A DNA stretch of 30,805 bases from Heterobasidion occidentale (Eukaryota > Basidiomycota > Agaricomycetes > Russulales > Bondarzewiaceae), in contig JBCAQO010000091.1 in NCBI GenBank assembly GCA_039111635.1, forward strand, positions 1-30,805. The letters are read 5' to 3'. The notes under the pieces are model-generated. The model was not told the DNA's origin. It was given only the letters and a program-made list of their open reading frames with translations, and ran no database searches. Position numbers and translations under genes: made by a program. The first letter of the stretch is position 1. Each line of letters opens with the position of its first letter. Below are positions 10,761-21,535 of this stretch, piece after piece.

Positions 10761-11274
10761 CGATAGCCTCCTGTACATACATACTTAGCAGTGGACCACT
10801 TGCACGCAATGAATTGTTAGTTTCCCCAGTGACTGGCATGTGTGAACGGCATCCCAGTAATGATATGGCAGCCGCGCAGGGGCCAAGCGAGAACAAGAAA
10901 TCATCGTGCAACTTAACATCGATCGAGGTAAAAAGAGCCCGTCATTCACACCAGGTTGCCATGTATCTGTGGTCGCTCGCTCGCGAACATGGACAAGTCC
11001 CAGGCGTAGACTTCACGTAGCGTACTCCCAATGCTATGCAATATTTTCAGCGTGATATCAAGGTGAAAAATGGTGGCAAATACTCACTGCTTCAGGTCGT
11101 GATGTTCCAGTTTCGGCCCATGCAGCTTTGACGTCCCGCCATCCACGATCAGAGTGAGATCACTCTCTCTCAAGGCCGTACTCACGCGGTGGAGAGTGAC
11201 GTTTCCCCATCTCTGGGACGCCAAGACGACTCGCAAGCCCTCCCGTTCATCAATCACGATACCGAGACGCGTCA
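10761..11274. other. Unassigned interval
   Basis: No recognisable gene. A minus-strand open stretch at 11275-11084 (starting MTRLGIVIDEREGLRVVLAS) is followed by a good donor (GTGAGT) and could be one exon of a lost gene, but it has no partner exon that I can find. Confidence 0.35.
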
Positions 11275-12418
11275 TTGCCTACGCTCTCGTTAGGCCATGA
11301 CGCGCGCACCCGGGCAAACGGCACTCACGTTGACGAAGTCGTGCCATCTGACAAAACCGCTCGTGTGCCTATCCAGAAGCTTCTCCAAAACCTCCCATTT
11401 GCGTCAGTCAACTACCACAGCAGTGAAGAGGAATCCTCTCACCACGAGCGATCGTCGATTCACTGAGATTGTCGTCATGGGATCCAGGTTACACAGACGA
11501 GGGGTTGGTCTTCACGCAAGTTGAGGATTGGGCGCTCGTTCAGCGTTTGGGTCTCGCTTATGTCGCACCTTCTCGGGATCTACCAATCTCTACTGTCAGT
11601 GGTGCTCACGGCCTCTCAGCTCTGAACAAGCGGCGTCGAGCAGAATGCATGCGCTTGTGTCAGTCTGGTCGGGCACACACTCCTCAAGATGGGGGGCTTC
11701 CATCTAAGCGCGCGTCGACACGTCGGTGACCACGCTCAGCCCGAAGCTCATCACGTCCGTCCCGCTCGAGGCGCGCCTGCAAGGCATCCTCAGGGCCACT
11801 GCAACTGCTCCTCCTCATACTCCCTCCACTCCAGCGACGAATCTGCATTTGGTTACACCTCGCCAACTCGCAAGGCTGCAGCGCAAGTCCCCAAACCACA
11901 GCCATCCATCGCATAACCACTCGCCTGTGTAGACCCACACTCATCACTCGACGATCCACCCTCAACGTTTCAATCTAGATAGTGGCGAGTCTCAGCTGAC
12001 TCCTCTGGCTCGCCGTCGTCTTTGGTCAGACTCATCTCATTCCCCCAGATCGTTCCCATGGGTCGAAACGTCCGCCCCGTCGTTGCCATCCCTCCTCCCC
12101 GTCCCCTCCATGTCACTGACCTCCACTCCAACGCGAGCACCTCCGCTCAGCAGAAGGCCATGTACAAGGGCACGAAACCCCTCCCAATCGGACAGCCCGA
12201 AAGCGAAGGGGGGAAGTGGTCGCGCGACTATCGAGAAGGCGGGTGACGAGGACGGCCAGGTGGGCTTACTGTGGTGTGTATCGGTTCACCGTCCATCGTC
12301 CGTGCTGGCCTCATCTGGGTCATTGATCGCTGGGCCAGGAAGAAGTCAGGCGGTTCCGCGAAGGCATCATTGCAGCGTCTCTCTTTCCTCCGATCCTGGG
12401 CCAGGCGTCGCAGCGTGA
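11275..12418 (+). pseudogene. Decayed plus-strand gene, function unknown
   Basis: Coding-like segments run in one direction but change frame. First comes a Ser/His/Glu-rich stretch (VPIQKLLQNLPFASVNYHSS, about 11370-11460), then SSWDPGYTDEGLVFTQVED onward (11470-11720). One frame step later a long frame from 11726 to 12418 (SPKLITSVPLEARLQGILRA ... LTPLARRRLWSDSSHSPRS) is interrupted by a single TAG near 11930. The content is Ser/Pro/Thr/Arg-rich, typical of a disordered nuclear or Gag-like region, but no domain is recognised. It could be the 5' part of a lost mobile-element or regulatory gene. Confidence 0.35.
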
Positions 12419-12565
12419 GGGCGTCCCGTGGATTTTGACAGGCGGGTCGGTCCTCGGCGCCTGCGTGGAAGTATATCAGCAAATTCTCGAGGCCGCGCGC
12501 ACGATGTGTGTGGGTCGGTGGCTGCAACCCGCCGGCTGTACATGGGGTGCGCGTTTAGCCTGAAG

Positions 12566-12860
12566 ACACAGCATTTCTAGAGGAAGATCACTCTCAGAAA
12601 GCTGTTCGGCGGGAGGATGGATGGTTATGTGAGAAGAGCAACGTTGTGGAAAATGGTTTGAATGTGGCGCGACAGCCGCGAAACGCGCGACAACGTCTGA
12701 TCACGGCTGCTCGGTGGAAAGATGAGACGCAAAGCACGACGGCCTGGGGACAACGCATTTCTGGAAAAAAGTCGCTCTCAGAGAGGTGCACGAGATAGAT
12801 AGGGACACCGTATTTCTGGAGGAAGGAGGCCACTCTCAGAGACGTCTCGGCAGTCGCAAA
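12566..12860 (+). repeat. 27-bp dyad-core repeats, outlying cluster
   Basis: Three diverged copies of the core described at 13774-14440 (near 12570, 12752 and 12808). They are separated by the same linker words seen there, such as CAGCCGCGAAACGCGCGAC and GACGCAAAG. No gene is supported; the short open frames read through the repeats. Confidence 0.7.
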
Positions 12861-13438
12861 ACGCGCGACGATATCCATATGTATGTATCCAGGTAAAAGA
12901 TCCAGAAGAAACAATGTCACGGTCTAGCCCCAGGCGACCATGAGGTGACGAGCAGTGGACCAAATGTGACAGTCCGATGCGGAGAACAACATTGCCATTA
13001 ATGCTAGAAAGACGTGTAAGTGACATCGCAAATTTATGAGTTGTTCAAACCCACTCGCAATGCAAACCTTCTTTGACGACGCAGAAGCGGAGGTCACAGC
13101 GACGCCGGCTTCTCAAACAGATGGCTCTGCAAAGCGATCATGAAAGTCGATGGGATTTGTCGCATTGTAATGCTTTTCGCCACCGAGGGCAATGAGCGAG
13201 GCGGTCCGCAACAAACTCGATGTACTGTCACGTCAGCTCGGCATTCATACCGATCAGCCCCGTAGGAAGGGCATCTACCACATCCAATTAGCATCAAATG
13301 CTACAGTAGTGATCAACATGTACTCACCTGTCAAGAGCTCCTCCTCGATAACAACGCATTCGACGACGATGTGGACGACTGTTAGGATGTGGATGCCTCT
13401 TGAGATGGCTGAACAACAAGCATGCGGAGTCAGTGTGG
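12861..13438. other. Unassigned interval between repeat blocks
   Basis: No dyad core and no recognisable gene. The inverted homology with the right-hand arm starts abruptly at 13439. Confidence 0.5.
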
Positions 13439-14240
13439 AATCCCTCGTGGCGACTGGTGAGTTCGTAGGAGAAGGAGAGTCCAGGTATAAGCACAAGGCC
13501 AGGCTTCTTCGACCAGAAAATTGAGGTGAAAGAACCGGAGGAGAAGATATCCTCTGCTGTGGCAAAGAAGACTCATCGCTCGGTAAATGTGGAGCGACGA
13601 TCGGAGACCCAGCGCAGTGCCCAGTCCGCCTTCCTCTTCACGCAAGGGATGGTCTCAACAACATCGCGTTTCGTAGGTCCAGTTCTCGTCGTGGAAAACT
13701 TCCGTCATAATATGGAACGCGTAGAAGCAACGCGCTGCCCAGTGGAGTCACAAAAAATCACGGCTAAAGAACAATGCAGTTCTGGAGGAAGGCACTCTCA
13801 AAAAGCTGCTCGTCGGGATGATAGACAGGACAACACATTTCTGGAGGAAGGTCGCTCTCAGATATGTGTCTCAACATCCGCGAAACGCGCGCCGCCGTCT
13901 GACTCCGGCCGGTGGGTGAATCAGAAAGAATGACAGCCTTTTGAGTAACGCATTTCTGGAGGAAGGTGCTCGACAAGAGATATATGGAAATGGGTGAGCG
14001 CAAAGAACGACGGCCTACAGGCACGGCATTTCTGGAGGAAAGTCGCTCTCGGAAGGCTGCTCGTCGGGAGGGTAGATGAGGACAATGCCTTTCTAAGAGG
14101 ATGATCGCTCTCAGATGTGTCCCAACAGCCACGCGACGCCATCTGACTACAGCCGCTTGATGGTAGGGTGGCACGCAAAGAATGAGGGACTACAAGCAAC
14201 ACATTTCTGGAGGAAAGTCGCTCTCAGAAAGCTCGACAGG
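13439..14240 (+). repeat. Left arm of a large inverted repeat
   Basis: By eye this matches the reverse complement of about 20000-20768 at roughly 80-85% identity over its first 450 bases. Shared words include GAGTCCAGGTATAAGCA, TTCTTCGACCAGAA and CCCAGTCCG.CTTCCTCTT. Homology stops sharply at the outer edge, where both arms begin GAATCCCTCG-GGCGACTG. Further in, both arms consist of dyad-core repeats. The arms enclose about 5.8 kb with genes B2 and B. Confidence 0.75.
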
Positions 14241-14440
14241 ACAATAGATGGAGGTGGCCTGGAAACAGCGCAATTCTGGAGGAAAGTCGCTCTCAGAAAG
14301 CTCGACAGGACAATAGATGGAGGTGGCCTGGAAACAGCGCAATTCTGGAGGAAAGTCGCTCTCAGAAAGCTCGACACAATAGATGGAGGTGGCCTGGAAA
14401 CAGCGCAATTCTGGAGGAAAGTCGCTCTCAGAAAGCTGCA
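13774..14440 (+). repeat. Dyad-core higher-order repeat array
   Basis: About nine copies of a 27-bp core, TTTCTGGAGGAA then AGTCGCTCTCAGAAA, whose ends TTTCTG and CAGAAA are inverted. Two linkers alternate: a short one (GCTGCTCGTCGGGAGG, then AGGACAA) and a long one (CAACAGCCGCGAAACGCG, GTCTGACTACGGCCGCTTG, ACGCAAAGAACGAGGGCC). The last part, from 14205, is a near-perfect tandem array with cores at 14205, 14274, 14343 and 14409 (periods 69, 69 and 66). Because the periods are multiples of three, a 148-residue frame survives across it; I do not consider it a gene. Confidence 0.85.
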
Positions 14441-14766
14441 TCACATTGATGGAGGATGGTCACATTGTCAGATGTTCAACATCGACGCTCGTGATTCGGA
14501 TTCCGACAAACTCCGATCAGCGTCGGCCAATCGGGTGTTGAATTTCGATCAAGCAATCTGATATCCTTTTGAGTATCTGAATTCATTCAAAGTAAACGTA
14601 TAATACGCTGAACGAGCCAGCATGCGCGTAAGAAGATTTCTAAACAATCAGAAGTGTAGTCCCCATCCATCATCATCAAACACACCAATATCATCCAAAA
14701 CCCAGCTGTAAATGTAAAAGACCGAGGCTAAGAGAGAATGAGGCAAGCTCCCCAGGCTACGACAAA

Positions 14767-15681
14767 TCAAAAAAGGTTAGCTACCGGTAAGGAATCAAGA
14801 CCCAGCACTTTGTGCGATGGCAATGGAGAACGGATAGCACTAGCACCTGCCAGGGAAAGCAAGGGCGAGACCATCAAAGAGTGCTCAGCAGCAATGGGGT
14901 GAGTAGCTGAAACTGTGCTGAGTGCCGGTGATGATGACACTGAGATAAGACTCCCATCAGTCGTCAGCGAACCAGACGCCTCAACACTATAGCTGACAAC
15001 ATTCAAGTCCACTACGCTTTTGCCATTGAGTGCCGGCGATGATGACGCTGAGAAGACACTCCCATTAGTTGTCGGCGCACCAGACGGCTCAGCACTATAG
15101 CTGACAACATTGGAGTCCACTACGCTCTTGCCAAAGAAGGGTGAAGAAGCCCTGTCTGTGATTACAGCTGGTGTCGCTAGAACCTGGGGGATCGGCAGAT
15201 GCAGAACGGACCCAGGGCTACTCGAGCGCGAATGATGTCGAGACAAGTTCTACGGAGTTGGGGAACAATGTAAACTCAGAGCCTTGAGCAAAAGGCCATC
15301 ACCTACCTCCGATTCCTCCGAATAATTGCTAGTGGGTGATAAATCTCCACTCCTATCCCTGGGAGCATAATAACTCCCGAAGGAAAACTCTGGGTGCCAA
15401 GCCCTCCAAGCCTCGCCAATCCAACCCTGACTGACCATAGTGAAAGCTCGAGACATGTCGTTGAAAAGATGCCTATAGTACACATCTGTGTACAGCTCGG
15501 TCATAGTTGACATGCAGTCCAGCCGCGCAGATTTTTCATAGTCTGGATAAGGCTTTCGAACGTCGAAGGATAATAAGAAAGAGACGACCAGTTGATCAGG
15601 ACGCTGCGAAAAAAAAGTCTGAAGGGTGCCAATTCCTTGAGGTGGGTCCACATACCTTGCAAACGGCAGGCTCTTCGACAT
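14767..15681 (-). CDS. Orphan gene B2, serine-rich C-terminus
   Basis: Small minus-strand gene of unknown function. The first exon is uncertain: ATG at 15681 with a GTATGTGG donor, but the phase into the next exon does not fit cleanly. The main exon begins at about 15606 (RPDQLVVSFLLSFDVRKPYP) and runs through YTDVYYRHLFNDMSRAFTMV and WIGEAWRAWHPEFSFG to a GTAGGT donor near 15304. A roughly 60-nt intron leads to the last exon (from about 15246), which is Ser/Ala/Val-rich and contains a 36-residue unit twice. It lies between the inverted repeat arms, downstream of gene B on the same strand. No domain was recognised. Confidence 0.5.
14920..15135 (-). repeat. 108-bp in-frame duplication inside B2
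   Basis: Two adjacent 108-bp units (14920-15027 and 15028-15135), each encoding GKSVVD-NVVSYS-E-SG--TT-GS---SSSPAL. The length is exactly 36 codons, so the frame is kept. The copies differ at several positions, so the duplication is not very recent. Confidence 0.8.
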
Positions 15682-16142
15682 CTAGATAGGAGGAAGGCCT
15701 ACTGTTCCAGGAAGGTGGGTGGAGAAACATGTCGAGATGCGCTGGTGAGGGCGGTGATCAATATCGCGGGCAGGAGCGCTTTTCACATTTCGGTCGTTCC
15801 CGTGTCACACTTCCCCCCCGTTCCCCACCGACAGGTCCCAAGGGGTGCCGGAGAGCTGTGAATCGCTCTTTGTAGCTTCGTAATTTCACTGAGACTCCTG
15901 AAAGCAGACATGATTACGACGTGTATATAATGACAAGGCCCTTTGGCGATGAGACAAAATCATTTGTGAGAAAGAGCCAGCAATCGAGAATACATCGATA
16001 ACAAGGAGAAGTTTGGATATGTAGTCCAGTTCAAGGTTCAACAAGAAAAGAAACATGCTCGGAATCCTCGGCAGCACGATCTCAAAATGACGTCGCCAGC
16101 CTGACAGGATCAAGAATTCTACTTACAACTTATGTGCTACAT
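15682..16142. other. B-B2 intergenic interval
   Basis: Upstream region of B2 and 3' flank of gene B. Apart from a possible short leader exon of B2, no feature was seen. Confidence 0.5.
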
Positions 16143-19100
16143 TTAGTATTCCTGGGGTATGCAACGCGGAAGCCAGGACGACGTCTTGATTGTACGTCCG
16201 GACGGTCGCCAGCTGTTTGTCAGCTCCCAGACGTTTTTTATTCGCCCCATGTTCACGCTTATCCGGCCCCGCAATGTGTAGTACCACAGCACAGAAGTTC
16301 GAGGCGTCAATTCGCCGTCATGGAGACGTGTCAACATGTCTTGAAACCATGTCTCGGCAGATGACGACCATGAACCATTCCAGAGGTAGCTGGCACGCCA
16401 GAGGGCCATGCTGGGCCACAGAGACACATTCCCTGGTAGCGCCGTGAACCCCAGGAGTAATTTGAGAGCCAGATCGCTCTCTTCATCTTCTGGGCACTCC
16501 GATTCGCGATCTGATCCAGCTGTGTATCGTTCACCCCAGACAGTGTATGCCTCACTTGGCCCCTCCAGGTAGCTCCAAACTATGTCCTTGGACCCAAAAT
16601 GGATGACAAGGCGCCAAGCCAGGCCACCATACGCCACAAGACGTCTTGCGTAGGGTTGTCACAGGAGCCATCGAACCCGCTCCTGATATAGCTGGCCAAA
16701 GGAGGAGAGAGTCTTGTCGCTCGCCTATGAGGAAGTTGTCTCCGTCCACCCAGTTGGGACGAGGTTCATTCGTACGGCGTTCAGCATTGGCCGCGATCTT
16801 CTGCTGACCCCACATGCTATTCCAACTGAGACGGAACGACATCCCATGCTGCAACATCACCTCCAGCAACGCCTCGACTTCAAAGGCCTTCCATTCCAAA
16901 ATGGCTAGCAACCAGATCTCAGTGAGCGGATGAAGCTTGACGTGAGATACCCGCAAGAAGCCAGTGTCGATAGCCAGAGGTCTAACGTCAAACGGCGCAT
17001 AGGGAGCCCAACCTCCCGAAGTCGTTTCCTTGATGCTGTCTAAGTACGCAAGCGTCCCGGGAGAGACAATGAGCATTTCTTCAGATTGAAAGGTTTCTGG
17101 TGCTATCCAGTGCCCTCTTAAGAATTCACTGCCGGGAGGTGCGGGGTAGACTTTCGGGAAAAGCGCAGCAATAAAGGCGGGAGGATAATTCTCCCTGTCG
17201 ACAACATCAGTGGATGTGACCGCGTGTACCTCCAAATGTCCCTCATGAACGATGACAGGGCTCGGAGAACGCGAGAATCTCACATCGTCTTCGCTTGGAT
17301 TGTCATTCGAGCCGACAAGAGCATGACTGGATGAAGAATTGCGTTCAACCCGGTCCTCCACCTCCGAGTTGACATTCATCGCCACATCCTGCTCATACGA
17401 GCCTTCCCGCATCGCGTCGCAGTCAGACAACACAATGCATGGAGGGCCTGACGACGAAGACAAACCCGTGCCCCGGTCCTCCAAATTGATATCCATTGCC
17501 ATATACTGGCTCTGCGAGTCAACTAGCATTGTTGTTGTGCTGCGCACCAAAAATATTCGTCAGTAATGTTTTTGCGCTCTGAGATTGAAGAAAACGCATA
17601 CCTGAGATGCTCCGATGACTCGGACCGTCCAACGCCTTGAACGTGATCTTCAGAGTGCGGCTGGAATGATGATGACACTGCACCAGGGGTGTCAATGTGC
17701 ATCTGCACCTCCTGTGACGTGTTGCCGCTGGACAACGTACCACCCCTGTACGACGTATTGCTACCAGGCGACACATTTGACAGCTGATGTTGCGAAGGGG
17801 CAGGCAGAGGAGGGGCGGGTAGAGGAGAGGCAGGCGGAGAAGGGGCTGGAGGGGCTGGCAGAGGAGGGGCTGGCGGAGGAGGGGCTGGCGGAGGAGGGGC
17901 TGGCGGAGGAGGGGCTGGCGGAGGGGGGCTGGCGGAGGAGGGGCTGGCGGAGGAGGGGCTGGCGAGGAGGGGCTGGCGGAGGAGGGGCTGGCGGAGGAGG
18001 GGCTGGCGGAGGAGGGGCTGGCGGAGGAGGGGCTGGCGGAGGAGGGGCAGGTCGAGACAGGGCAGAACGAGGAATGCGATCGTGGTCGTATAGGAGAACC
18101 GCAGAAAGGCGACTGTTAGACGCTGCTCTCTTCTTGAGTATTTCTGCGTGCTTTTTCTCTGGGCGAAGACGGCTGATATCACAGTCGATCAGGTGGAAAG
18201 TGCGCCCCCTAATGGAGGGAGGGTCTGTGCAACCCTCACGATCTTCAGCGTCACTATCGTCCTGATCCAGCCCGATCTGTGTCTCCATGTAAAACACGCG
18301 CACGTTGACGCAATCGTCTGCGGATAGATAAGAGGCTGAACAGTAGTAATCCTCCCATCTTCTGTCTTTTTTGGAGCCGATGATGCCACGATCGTCACCC
18401 CACAGCATTGCCAGGTACGTTGTCTGTGGCGGGGGTTTGTAGGACACAATCGTGAACGGTTTCCCGTTAAGTCGCCACCGATCGGGCCTGAGGTCACCGA
18501 ATGTGCTGACCTCTCCCGCTTGTCGAGCGCTCCAAGAGTATGCAATATTGATTCGTGCGAGCTTGAGAAGCTCCCAAGTCGTCTTCATTTCAGGACCCCA
18601 GGTTGGATAGCCCTGTGTGACGATGGTGACTCCACGGATGCGAGCGCCCAAGATGAACTTATCCAGTTGGTCGAAAGCAAATGACAAAGAGGCCTGAGCC
18701 TTAGGACGATCACGCCACTAGAAAGCAAGACATGAGATATGAGCAGAAACCTCAACCCTGTAAAGCACTCACTTTCGGCCCAAACCCCTGCTCAATCCTC
18801 CAGACAAGAAAGCTGATGAATCCAAAGCAGTCGAGAAAGGGACGACGTAATCGCCAAAAGGTGATATGTGCATCCTCTTCAGTTTTCCAGGGATAGACAA
18901 TCCCTTCCTGCAACACACTAACCTCGAGAGGCCGGTTGCCATCCCAGTCAAGAATGTCTCTCAACGCACTGGTACAACGGATGATAAAAGCTCTGATCTG
19001 GTTGTGTGCCTTGACCAATCCTGGGCGAATGGTCCGAGAAGGGAAGCAATAAAAGTCATGACTTGCTTCGGAGGCTGGAAAAATCCATTCCGAAGAGTCA

Positions 19101-19282
19101 CCCCTGATGGATCCAGGATCAACTGGGATGAAGGGCCTCCAGGGAAAACGCGAGTCATGAGGAGCTGGATCTACTGCCCAATCGTACGGTTTCAGGCGTC
19201 CGGCACGAGATGGATCAGCGTCGAAGGTCACGTCCGCTGGCGGGGTGAATGCGTTTCTGGAGATGTAAGATGTGGAACTCAT
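16143..19282 (-). pseudogene. Orphan gene B, large protein with proline minisatellite
   Basis: Minus-strand gene of unknown function with clear exon structure. Exon 1 is 19282-18773 (MSSTSYISRN..., 170 codons; WRLRRPFLDCFGF near its end). Exon 2 is 18717-17602 (WRDRPKAQASLSFAFDQLDK, then ARIRGVTIVTQGYPTWGPEM, then a charged region, a long Pro/Ala tract and a Ser-rich part). A 62-nt intron (17540-17601, with TTACTGACG) leads to exon 3 from 17539, with three degenerate M-x-(I/V)-(D/N)...SSSS repeats, then YPPAFIAALFPKVYPAPPG and, near the end, IHFGSKDIVWSYLEGPSEAY. Four single-base losses break it: two inside the minisatellite (17931-17940 and 17961-17970) and two near 16674 and 16614. The two minisatellite losses exactly account for the frame change across exon 2. 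The protein is otherwise well kept. Dyad-core repeats begin about 210 bp upstream of its ATG. Confidence 0.68.
17862..18052 (-). repeat. 15-bp minisatellite encoding (PPAPP)n
   Basis: About 13-14 head-to-tail copies of the plus-strand unit GGCTGGCGGAGGAGG. On the coding strand it reads P-A-P-P-P in the gene B frame, and R-Q-P-L-L or A-S-P-S-S in the other frames. Two units are 14 bp long (one lacks an A, one lacks a G). None of the six frames contains a stop inside the unit, so length changes never stop translation locally. Confidence 0.9.
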
Positions 19283-19492
19283 GGTAGGGCAGGGGCGAAA
19301 TGCGACAACTACCCATGCCGACTGCTGCGACCTCGTGACTTCAACCCAGGGGTATTGGTCTCGGGAGACGGAGGCTTTCATTGTGATGAAAAAGATCGAA
19401 GCGGAACAATTGCTGGAGGAGAGTGCGTCGACGTGAAGGAGACGAAAAGTAGAGGTCTCAACAGATGTGGCACAAGAGCGGCACAAGACTAT

Positions 19493-19835
19493 TTCTGGAG
19501 GAAAAACGCTCTCAGAAACTGCCTAGACAGCCGCGGAAAACACGGTACCGCCCAGTGACGACCGCGGGATGACTGGAAGGAAAGGGAGACTTGAAGATGA
19601 AGGAATAAAGCTTTCAACCGATAAGGACGCCACAAGACAAATTCTGGAGGAAAAACGCTCTCAGAAACTGCCTAGACAGCCGCGGAAAACACGGTACCGC
19701 CCAGTGACGACCGCGGGATGACTGGAAGGAAAGGGAGACTTGAAGACGAAGGAATAAAGCTTTCAACCGATAAGGACGCCACAAGACAAATTCTGGAGGA
19801 AAAACGCTCTCAGAAACTGCCTAGACAGCCGCGAA
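19493..19835 (+). repeat. 149-bp tandem repeat with dyad core
   Basis: Two nearly identical 149-bp units (starting 19493 and 19642) and a partial third (19791). Each begins with the dyad core in plus orientation (TTCTGGAGGAAAAACGC, then TCTCAGAAA). Each then carries GCCTAGACAGCCGCGGAAAA, a GTACCGCCCAGTGACGACCG block and AATAAAGCTTTCAACCG. The near identity of the first two units points to recent amplification. The orientation is opposite to the adjacent inverted arm. Confidence 0.9.
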
Positions 19836-19989
19836 ACACGATGCTGCCCAACGACGACCGCCTGAGGACTATGAGTGGGGCAACTTGAAGTCATGTGAGC
19901 TCCGCTCCCACGGTCAGCGATTTCGGTCCCACGGTCACTCTTTGGCCGAATGTCTGTACGGACGTCGTCATATTACCAGCTCTTAGCTC

Positions 19990-20768
19990 TATCGACAAAT
20001 TTCTGAGAGTGACCCTCCTCCGGGAATGGGTTGCTCTCACTCCGCCACCGTCTATCCTCCTGTCGAGCAGCTTTCTGAGAGCGATTTTCCTCCAGAAGTG
20101 CGTTGTCATTCCCCCGACATCAAGCGGCCGTAGTCAGACGGCGTCGCGTGTTTAGCGGCTGTCGGGAGACATTTCTGAGAGCGACCTTCCTCCAGAAATG
20201 TGATGTTCCCAGGCCATCTTCGTATATCCTCTCGGCAATCAGCTTTCTGAGAGCGAGGTTCCTCCAGAAATGCGTTGCTCGTAGGCCCTCGTCCTTTGCG
20301 TCCCACCCTGCCATCAAGCGGCCGTAGCCCAATGGCGTCGCGCGGCTTCTGAGAGCGATGTTCCTCCAGAAATGTGTTGTCCCCATCTAACCTCCCAACG
20401 AGCAGCTTTCTGAGAGCGATTTTCCTCCAGAGATCCACTACTTTTAAGCCGTGGTTCTTTGCGACTCCATCAGGCAGCGTGCTGCTTCACCGCGTTGCAC
20501 ATAATGATGGAAAATATTCACAACGAGACTGGACCTACGAATTGCGATGCTACTGAGATCATCCTCTGCATCAAGAGGAAGACGGACTGGGCATCGCGCT
20601 GGATCTCTCATCGTCGCTTCACATTCGCTGAGCGGTGAGCGCCTTTGCCGCAGCAGAGGACATCTTCTCCGGTTTTTTGCCTCAATCTTCTGGTCGAAGA
20701 AGCGTGGCCTTATGCTTATACCTGGACTCACCTTCTCCAACAAACTCATCAGTCGCCTCGAGGGATTC
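19990..20768 (-). repeat. Right arm of the large inverted repeat
   Basis: Reverse-complement counterpart of 13439-14240. The inner half has about six dyad cores in minus orientation (near 20005, 20072, 20170, 20252, 20347 and 20408) with the same two linker types. The outer half (20450-20768) is the non-repeated part, ending at GGGATTC. No matching direct repeat was seen immediately outside the two arms, so a target-site duplication is not evident. Confidence 0.75.
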
Positions 20769-21138
20769 TATACGACTTTAATAAGGTCCGCATACCGACC
20801 AGCTTTGGGCTACTGAGGCATATCATGCTCATTGGGGCGCAGAACACGGATCTCGCCACGCTCACAGAAGCCACCGCGTACGCTGTTGTCGAGTTTGGTG
20901 GATGGAAGAACGACGCGCTGCCTTGAAAGTGCACATCGATTGTTCGACGTGCGAGAACGTCGTTGGGGATATGTGTCGGTACGTGACGTCCTCAACTACC
21001 ATCCGTTTGCGCTTGCATTCATTCGCTCACCATACTCGCTCTCCATTCGCATTCGCCTTTCTCCTTAAACCCTTTCACACTTCGCGTTTCGTTTGCGCTC
21101 CTCGCACCCTCACCACACATCACGACCTACTCTCAATC
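20769..21138. other. Pyrimidine-rich promoter-like interval
   Basis: No gene. The last 140 bases are strongly C/T-rich on the plus strand and end CTCTCAATC before an ATG at 21139, which is how many fungal genes with pyrimidine-rich leaders look. Confidence 0.4.
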
Positions 21139-21535
21139 ATGAACCCCAAATACGCTTGGTACCGTCTTAAAGTCTCGACCTCGTTTTCCACATCCGCGCT
21201 GCGGGGCAAGATTCGATTTTTCTTCGGACGTCATCCGCCCGATTGTGGGTTCATTCAATCTGTTCGCGCAGCAGAATTGTAGGTTTTTTGTTGTCTTTTC
21301 TGCCGCATCCCTGATCTACAACCACAGCCTTGATATTGATGCCGAGGGTTACATTGGCACTGTTGGAAGGAGGAAGAGGTAGGGGAGAGAGGTGAAAGAG
21401 CAGTGAATTCGGAGACGTAGGTAGTGGGATGAAAAGACAGGACATTTCATACGGTTTGGCAGGTCTGGGGTCAAAATTCACGCGGCAGAGAAGATGTCTC
21501 AGAGGGCCCTACAGCGCGGTATGTTGTCTTCACTC
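21139..21535 (+). CDS. Candidate small gene, unknown
   Basis: The ATG at 21139 follows a pyrimidine-rich leader. Exon 1 encodes MNPKYAWYRLKVSTSFSTSA onward to about 21280. A GTAGGT...CCACAG intron of about 50 nt then joins in frame to a short exon reading LDIDAEGYIGTVGRRKR. A further GTAGGG intron may lead to an exon near 21490. The exons are short and no domain is seen, so this is a hypothesis from leader and splice signals. Confidence 0.3.

Noticed and set aside
13774..14440. CRISPR-like array of 27-bp repeats with spacers
   Set aside because: The host is a spliceosomal eukaryote, the linkers are themselves repeated rather than unique, copies occur in both orientations and there are no cas genes.
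14115..14561. A 148-residue plus-strand gene of repeats
   Set aside because: It has no start context, introns or non-repeat domain, and is produced by tandem units whose length is a multiple of three.
17615..18265. Plus-strand 216-residue frame rich in G-L-A-E-E
   Set aside because: It is the antisense reading of the gene B proline minisatellite; the minus-strand exon has splice sites and family-like flanks.
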